Positions 57,690 through 64,000 of a stretch of 64,000 nt of DNA are shown here, in pieces. The first letter of the stretch is position 1. The number at the start of each line of letters is the position of its first letter. This DNA is from Mactra quadrangularis (Eukaryota > Mollusca > Bivalvia > Venerida > Mactridae): NCBI GenBank assembly GCA_025267735.1, contig CM046299.1, positions 38,330,887-38,394,886 of the forward strand, written 5' to 3'. The notes beneath the pieces were generated by a model. The model saw nothing but the letters and a program-made list of their open reading frames with translations, had not been told where the DNA came from and made no database searches. A program made the translations under genes and the position numbers.

Positions 57690-58640
57690 TTTATTGATTC
57701 ATTTATAGAACAAAAATTGACAAATAAAATCAAAATTGTAAATTCTGTACTCATTCTCCTTCGAAATGAAGACGTTAATAATAATAATGTTATTCCTGTT
57801 CACATTTAGTCGACGTTGCACTGTCGTCCTGAAAATGAAAAAAAAAATAAAAAGATATATTTAAGTATAGCAAATACCAAGACCCAAACTAGATTTTAAG
57901 CACATTTTAACTCATACTCTGCCAAAAACTGCTAACAATTTCTTGTGTAAAGTTAATAAGATAAAAATAAAAGAGCGTTCTTTATAGAATTAGTTGCAGA
58001 ACGGAACATGTCATTCGTCATCAGCGTAGAGAAGATTTATTTTAAATAAAAGTGACTGTGCATTTAGCATGCTGTGACCTTGGCGTCCAGTGAGTGTTTT
58101 ATTGAGCAATGGCATAGACAATATTACAACAGAAATAATATATTCATGCACTGGACAACATATATAAACTGTGAAAATATTTCATTAACATTCGGCGTTA
58201 CCAAAATGATATAGAAACATCGCCAGAACTATATTTATTTGAAAAATATGACCAATAGACAATATCAAATACAAAAGGTACAGATTTTAGTTAAAAATTA
58301 GATCTTATGCACAACGGCCTCTCTCCGTGATCAAATAATCATAGGTTTGAGCCTTGAACCGATTGTAGATTAGAATGTGAAAAAAGGGCAGACATTATGC
58401 TTACGAAAGATGTATGTAATATACATATATCATTAACTGGGACTTGGAACGTTTTGTCAGTGAAACATTTTTACGGGGTATTTGGTGGACACGGGGCTCA
58501 GGTTCAGGTCTCCATGTGACCATTGTTCACACAATATATTTTGCAAATATAAACTTACCAATGACCTGTTGCTCCAATATAAGCTCTTCATCAAGCTTAT
58601 AAGAAATCATCATTGTTTTTCAGGCTGTGACTGACATCGC
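57690..58640 (-). other. Candidate two-exon transcript unit, 25-codon ORF
   Basis: On the minus strand, ATG at 58613 opens MMISYKLDEELILEQQVI up to a strong donor (GTAAGTTT, exon end 58559). A strong acceptor, a T-rich tract then CATTTTCAG, ends at 57829; joining gives GRQCNVD and a stop at 57806-57808, 25 residues in total. A minus-strand AATAAA follows at 57690-57695, and TATAAAG is at about 58648 upstream. All parts are consistent in order, but the product is tiny, so this may be a non-coding RNA, a small peptide gene or coincidence. Confidence 0.25.
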
Positions 58641-59100
58641 TTTATAGACATGACTGGAATCAGTTGATAATCCACGTTTTCTATGCATGTCAAGCGTTGT
58701 AATGTATATATATCCAACAGAAAGATTTCCGAATAATAAACAGTTTATCCATGAGAAAAATACACTTTAATTCCAATGATCAATTAGGTTTTTCAAAAAT
58801 TGTTACACTTGTATAATGTACCCGACTAAATGAAGAACAGAAACGAAATGAAAAACTACAGTCATAACTACACAAAAGTTTGCATGTGAAAAGATCTGCA
58901 CGAAAATCTCGCGAACAGATAATTCATTAAATTGTCGGACTTATGGGGCACCATACGGGAAACAATAAATAGTTTCTATATTTATTTAAATTCTACAAAT
59001 AAATGATTTAAATGTATAATTTTTAAATCGTTATTTGTATAGGCGTAAATTATAATTGAGTTTGTATCATAATAATAATAATCTGTAGGTAAGCTGTGGT

Positions 59101-59225
59101 TTAAGTAAGATATACCCCTCGAGCTGCCCAATATGTTAGACATTGGATACGCTTCGGCGCTAACGCGCCTCAGCTATCCAATATCTAACATATTGTACAG
59201 CTCTCGTGGTATATCCCTTACTTAA
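59101..59225. mobile_element. 125-bp foldback element
   Basis: Almost entirely palindromic: TTAAGTAAGATATACCCCTC left, GGTATATCCCTTACTTAA right; inner CAATATGTTAGACATTGGAT / ATCCAATATCTAACATATTG. A GC-rich turn, CTTCGGCGCTAACGCGCC, is at the centre. Confidence 0.75.
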
Positions 59226-60716
59226 TCGTCATGAAAAATGTATTCTTAAACTAGCGTGACCTAATTTGTTAAATTGTATTATGTATAAAACTTTATAAAA
59301 ACGATATCGGCGATCCCACGAAGTCATTTTTTCTTTGTTAAAATTACTGAAGATAGTTGTCAATAACACCGTCTTGTGTAATTAAATTTTATGAATAGTG
59401 TTTTGTATTATTTTACAACAAAATATTTTATAATAATTAAGTCATCATGATGACTTATTGTCATATATTTTCGCGACCCACGCTATCGTAAATTAAGTTA
59501 AACATCCTTAAATCTTCATAATTAATGTAATAAGCTTATTGTTTTTCATTTGTTTTTCTTAATTAAGCAAACAGTGCCCCAGGAACCGACAAATTCTAAC
59601 TTACGCTCCCGTTTTCTGGTGTTTGTTGATAAAACAAATGTCAAAATGACAGACATTTTTTTTACTTGCCAACATTTATTTCGGTGTAGTTTTAAAAATG
59701 AAGCATAATTATATGTTTTTTAAATTCAATTAATATACTGAAGATGCTATCATAACTATACTGTGTTTATCATTATCATTATGTAATTATGGTAATCGAT
59801 GACAAAGAGTTAGAATAACCAAAAGTTAGTGAAATAAGACAGTTTTTTTTATTAATCAGCATTTCAAATAACCAAATAACTGACTAGTTGTTATTTGATA
59901 CAAAAAAGTTATTTTCAAATTAAGTCATTATTTTGTAGATGTCTCCACTCCTGTGAACAAAATTCTTGCGAAATCTTTGAAACAATTTACTGCAATGTTC
60001 TGTCTGATTGGTCAAAGCTAAATTCTTCCAAACAAAACAGCCACCGTTGTAAGGGTTTTCAGCATTATGAATTCCATGTGAACTGTTTCATGCAGTAGGA
60101 TTCGACAGTCTCTTTTGGATCCTCTAAAGAGGACATGTTGTCATTAGACTATAACCAGCTTGAGCCTGTTGTTAATTGCTTAAAGAACATGCATCTAATA
60201 GTAAGAGTCTGAAAGATCTTGCTTTGTTAAGTTCTGACAATCAAATTGAATGGAGAATAAAAACTAAAGTCATTGTTTTGAATGCTTTTGTTACCAATTG
60301 ACTTGACATTATATTTTCCCAATTTAAACCAAATGCCGATAGAATTCCCAATTCTAGGGGTATGGGATATATTCCCAAAATAGTTGAAAAAAAACCACTG
60401 GTGGTTGCTGTCCTAGTTACAATATCTTCAATAAATATTTATAAGTATATTTGTGCATACCCAGTTCCATGTTTTTTTTATTAGTTCTCAATTTATAGTC
60501 ATATAAACAGAAAATACTCAATCCAGTAAAATATCTTGGAGTAAAAAAAAAATACGCACTCTATTGGAAATGGCATTACTCAATTGTCTGGAAAACTGGG
60601 AGTAAATACCCAATACACCCCAAACCTTATCTGTTCCTCTGACTGTCTATAATCAAAGAAATAAATGTATTTACTGTTTTTTATTGTTTTTTCTCTTGGT
60701 ATAACAGTAAGTTCCA

Positions 60717-60818
60717 GGAGCTTCAGGGGGCCTCCGGCCCCCTGCACCCCTGGCCAGGACGTTGCCCTGGACCCAACTAATATTTCCTCTTTTTCACTTC
60801 CTGGCCAGTCACACCCCT
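60717..60818 (-). mobile_element. GC-rich repeat end (CAGGGGTGTGA)
   Basis: On the minus strand, CAGGGGTGTGACTGGCCAGG begins the segment; GGTCCAGGGCAACGTCCTGG and a GGGGGCCGGAGGCCCCC hairpin follow. It looks like one end of a hAT-type element; no partner end is certain. Confidence 0.4.
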
Positions 60819-61553
60819 GAAATAAATAAATCAGGATATTAAGATAAAAAAGTAGCCACAAGAGCGTTAAGAATTTTTTTTACTATTTATAGCTTTCATT
60901 AAAGATGACCCATTTTCAAACTCATTCAAACAATTACTTAGACAGTCATCAAGTAAGAGACATTCAACATTCGTAAAAGCTCATCATAAATAAAAATAAA
61001 AATGTTTATACTATTGATGGTGAGCAATATTAAGTGTACTATAAGTATCTCATATAACACTGAAATGTTCTCAAAATATTTTTCAATTGTGCTGTTAAAA
61101 TAGTTAAAGTGAAAGACTATACGGCACTAATATATCCGTAAAATAGAATATCTGAAATTCTTTTTATTTTTAACAATACCCCTTATTACACCAATTATTT
61201 TGTATTGTAAAATTCTCAACAAGGAAGTTTTATTTACTATTATAAATATAATCAAGTATTTCCATTATGTTTAAACTGAATTTAAACTGGTTTTGGGTCT
61301 ACAGAAAATTTTAAAGATTTTATTTCCATGTATTTTATAACTTAAAATGATTCAAGCTGGTAATTCTGTACTCTACAATTAAGATATTGTGGTGAATACA
61401 CAATTCAATAAGATGAGAATGAATATTTCATTTCTTTGTCAAATTTTTTTAAAGCAAATATTTTGTCAAGTTAATAAACTGGTTCAGTGAACATCTTTTA
61501 GGAAAATCTCATGTGGAGTGGGCTCTGATTTCAATGTATTCATTGTCGATATA

Positions 61554-61929
61554 CAGTATCTACCAAAAATTTGGAGACAAAAGAAATTTATTGCAACTCT
61601 TGAATTTTGGTGAATATTTTTGTAGAATCATTATTTTTAATATATTTGGATATGATTTGTGATAAAATGAAAACAAATTTTGTGAATGCAATACATCTAT
61701 AAGATTCAGCATATGATATTCTAAAGCCTCCGAAATCATGTTTATTGTAATAATTTTCCATGACATAGCTTTCATGCTATTTTTGTAGCCTCAGTTATAA
61801 TTATAATAATAACCAAAAAATACAGCAAAACTAAAACACATTCCAAAATAAACAGTTATCAAATTTTAGATAAAAGCTATTCAGTAGGCCTACCAATTGA
61901 AAATGTCTTCTTACTTTTGGTTGGCACTG
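61554..61929. mobile_element. Tc1/mariner-like MITE, family M, copy 3
   Basis: Starts CAGTATCTACCAAAAATTTG after TA and ends TTACTTTTGGTTGGCACTG before TA; 376 bp, same orientation and nearly same length as 45852-46226. Interior words GTAGAATCATTATTTTTAAT and ATAAGATTCAGCAT are shared. An incidental minus-strand frame crosses it. Confidence 0.75.
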
Positions 61930-62074
61930 TACTTACATGTATATTAACATTATTTGAGATTTTCTATTCTCTATCATGGTTGAATGGAAATTAAGTTTAT
62001 GTAAGCATGTGCATTTAAACTTCCATGTTTAATTGCAACTATTCAACCCAAGCAATGCGAAAGATTAGTAACCA

Positions 62075-62315
62075 GTGATGTTTTTCACAAAATTTCTTAT
62101 GATAAAACTCTTTGTAAATAAAAAGCAAGAAACATTAATAATACAGTCATTTTCTGGCTTATCAATTCCAAATATTTTAGAATTGTGTAGAATATTGTAT
62201 ATCTTTTAAATATCATATCAAAGTTATGCTTATCATCCTTCTGTTTTTAAACTGCAACTTATATGAAATTGACTTCCGATAACATTTTTTTGTAAGATTT
62301 TTTGTAAAAAAGGGG
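62075..62315. mobile_element. TIR element, copy 2 of 32958-33200
   Basis: GTGATGTTTTTCACAAAATT left and TGTAAGATTTTTTGTAAAAA right, with shared interior TAGAATTGTGTAGAATATTG. More decayed at the right end than the LIPE copy. Confidence 0.5.
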
Positions 62316-62319
62316 CACA

Positions 62320-62700
62320 GGGCCTGTTACAGTTAAGCTACTGTCCAATAAACATAAAAATAGCCGTAAGGGCACCGTACGGGCGCCGTGTGACCAAACT
62401 CCGCAAGGACCCGTACAAACTCTTGCGTACCCGTACGGACTGTTACGTTTTTGCCAGAGTCCGTGAGATGAGCCCAGGTTACACGTATCGGTTTTAAAGT
62501 CAAATTGTGAACAAAATCGTGACCGAGTATGAATTAAACTTGCATATCTTCCAGCTAGAGCTCTGTAAGGGTGTGTTGTTTTGTGCCATGAGCGTACCGT
62601 CACCTTAATACGCAAGGTTTCCCAAGATCTACGGCTGTCTGCACGTACGGGTCCACAACAAGCCACGATTTTATGGGACTGAGGCATTAGTAGCACACCA
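62320..62700. other. GC-richer segment, unidentified
   Basis: Has repeated words of CCGTACGG type (62379, 62433) and a 145-codon minus-strand frame with no recognised domain, largely within this segment. Base composition is unlike the flanks. Probably a repeat; no inverted ends were found. Confidence 0.3.
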
Positions 62701-62704
62701 GGAT

Positions 62705-62900
62705 TTTGAATTTAGTTTCCCCGAAAGGGGTACAGGTCTAATAATATCAATTTTCCTCCACTAATAAGGTATATGGAGAAGTTACTGGCCTTGTGTAAGA
62801 TAAGGAGAGTACCTGTTATAAGCAAGAATCCAGGAAAGCTAGGAAAGGAGTGCTGGCAGCCATAAAACAATCTAAATTATATTGACACAGTATTAAACCC
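62705..62900 (+). mobile_element. SINE, family A, plus strand
   Basis: ATCAATTTTCCTCCACTAAT, TATGGAGAAGTTACTGGCCT, AATCCAGGAAAGCTAGG and CTAAATTATATTGACACAGT follow the same order as the copy at 52985-53195. The tRNA-like head is absent. Confidence 0.65.
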
Positions 62901-63359
62901 TGTATAAAAAATTGAATTTACAGTGTTTACACTGTTTTTTAAACAATTTTCAATTATAGAAGAGTTAAACAGACTTACTTACTATCCTTGGTGAGCATTG
63001 ATCTTTGGTCTAAAATATTTTACCAGTACTGAACATATGCATTGGCCAGAAGCTAGGACCAGCCCAACTTGACAAAGAAGTAAAATGAAGAACTACCAAT
63101 AAAAGTATATCATGACCAAACAAATGTTAGCCGGTCCCTGTTTTAAAATGGTTCTCACTACTACTCTCTGCGCATTATTCAGAAAATGTCACTTAAATCC
63201 TGGTTCTCTTAACTTTACACTGCATTTTTCTCCCTAACACTTGCCAGACCTGTAACTTTGTTGATTCTATTTTCTCCAAGTTCCCCTATGGTGAAATTTA
63301 TGACTATATATACACAGATGTTTTAATGTATCCTCTATGATAACATGAAGCATTAATAT
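62901..63359. other. Intergenic, nothing recognised
   Basis: AT-rich. A minus-strand donor-like GTAAGTAAG near 62975 is not tied to any coding frame. Nothing else is supported before the minisatellite. Confidence 0.4.
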
Positions 63360-64000
63360 CACACAATGTCAATATGGTAATATATACTTATATATCATCA
63401 TCATACCCAGAGTCTATGATGCATGTCACAATGGTAAATATATAATTATATATAATCATCATACCCAGAGTCTGTGATGCATGTCACAATAGTAATATAT
63501 ATATCATCATCATACCCAGAGTCTGTGATGCATGTCACAATGGTAATATATAATCATCATACCCAGAGTCTGTGATGCATGTCACAATGGTAATATATAC
63601 TTATATATCATCATACCCAGAGTCTGTGATGCATGTCACAATGGTAATATATAATCATCATACCCAGAGTCTGTGATGCATGTCACAATGGTAATATATT
63701 CTTATATATCGTCATACCCAGAGTATGTGATGCATGTCACAATGGTAATATATACTTATATATAATCATCATACCCAGAGTCTGTGATGCATGTCACAAT
63801 GGTAATATATACTTATATATAATCATCATACCCAGAGTCTGTGATGCATGTCACAATGGTAATATATACTTATATATAATCATCATACCCAGAGTCTGTG
63901 ATGCATGTCACAATGGTAATATATAATTATATACATTTGTATAATCATCATACCCAGAGTCTGTGATGCATGTCACAATGGTAATATATACTTATATATC
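63360..64000. repeat. Minisatellite, 11 visible cores, open at window end
   Basis: Core CATCATACCCAGAGTCTGTG followed by ATGCATGTCACAATGGTAAT recurs 11 times, with AT-rich linkers (ATATACTTATATATAAT) of changing length, so unit length ranges about 45-65 bases. The core includes the near-palindrome TGTGATGCATGTCACA. Cores are almost identical, while linkers vary. The array continues past the window. Confidence 0.9.

Larger units (their letters stand above)
57660..61553. other. Intergenic, transposon-rich, no firm gene
   Basis: AT-rich DNA without a recognisable coding exon apart from the two-exon candidate at 57690-58640. It contains the foldback at 59101-59225 and the GC-rich repeat at 60717-60818. 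Confidence 0.45.

Noticed and set aside
62259..62696. 145-codon minus-strand frame
   Set aside because: No recognisable domain; it spans an element end and a GC-rich repeat-like segment.
63360..64000. CRISPR-like array
   Set aside because: Spacers are AT-rich linkers of changing length rather than unique spacers, and the genome is eukaryotic; it is a minisatellite.

Overview
This is an AT-rich, intron-rich animal nuclear window with four convincing protein-coding genes embedded in many transposon remnants. Tissue-type lipid and pentose-phosphate enzymes, a retriever subunit, tRNA-headed SINEs and abundant small palindromic elements together suggest a mollusc, probably a bivalve. The species call is an inference from repeat style and protein similarity; no organism-specific marker is present.

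Layout. 1-2,480: a degenerate repeat array interrupted by an inverted-repeat element, then intergenic DNA with two more inverted-repeat elements. 2,819-3,826 (+): an intronless Fe(II)/2-oxoglutarate dioxygenase of the PhyH family, next to a SINE. 5,052-7,110: two copies of a 1.03-kb unit in direct tandem, about 99% alike. 8,717-17,648 (-): VPS26C (DSCR3), reconstructed from nine exons (298 aa). Its introns hold SINEs and several inverted-repeat elements, including two of about 1,000 bp side by side in intron 1. 21,405-26,132 (-): RPE, ribulose-5-phosphate 3-epimerase, five exons (230 aa). 26,193-30,732: intergenic, with a dead LINE fragment and three degenerate tandem units. 30,733-45,202 (+): LIPE, hormone-sensitive lipase, eleven exons (1,104 aa), with a very long acidic insert in the regulatory module. 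45,203-53,860: AT-rich DNA with small elements and two low-confidence exon candidates nearby. 53,880-57,404 (+): a nearly full-length non-LTR retrotransposon (endonuclease remnant plus intact reverse transcriptase). 57,405-63,350: more inverted-repeat elements. 63,360-64,000: a minisatellite running off the window end.

The genes do not form an operon and work separately: VPS26C in endosomal cargo recycling, RPE in the pentose phosphate pathway, LIPE in stored-lipid mobilisation. VPS26C and RPE share a start-codon context (CAAAATGGCG) that resembles the YY1/TISU element. All exon joins were made by eye from splice consensus, reading frame and remembered family conservation, not by alignment. 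I see no unknown multi-gene system; the strongest unusual points are the expanded LIPE insert, the structured TIR elements and the conserved start contexts.
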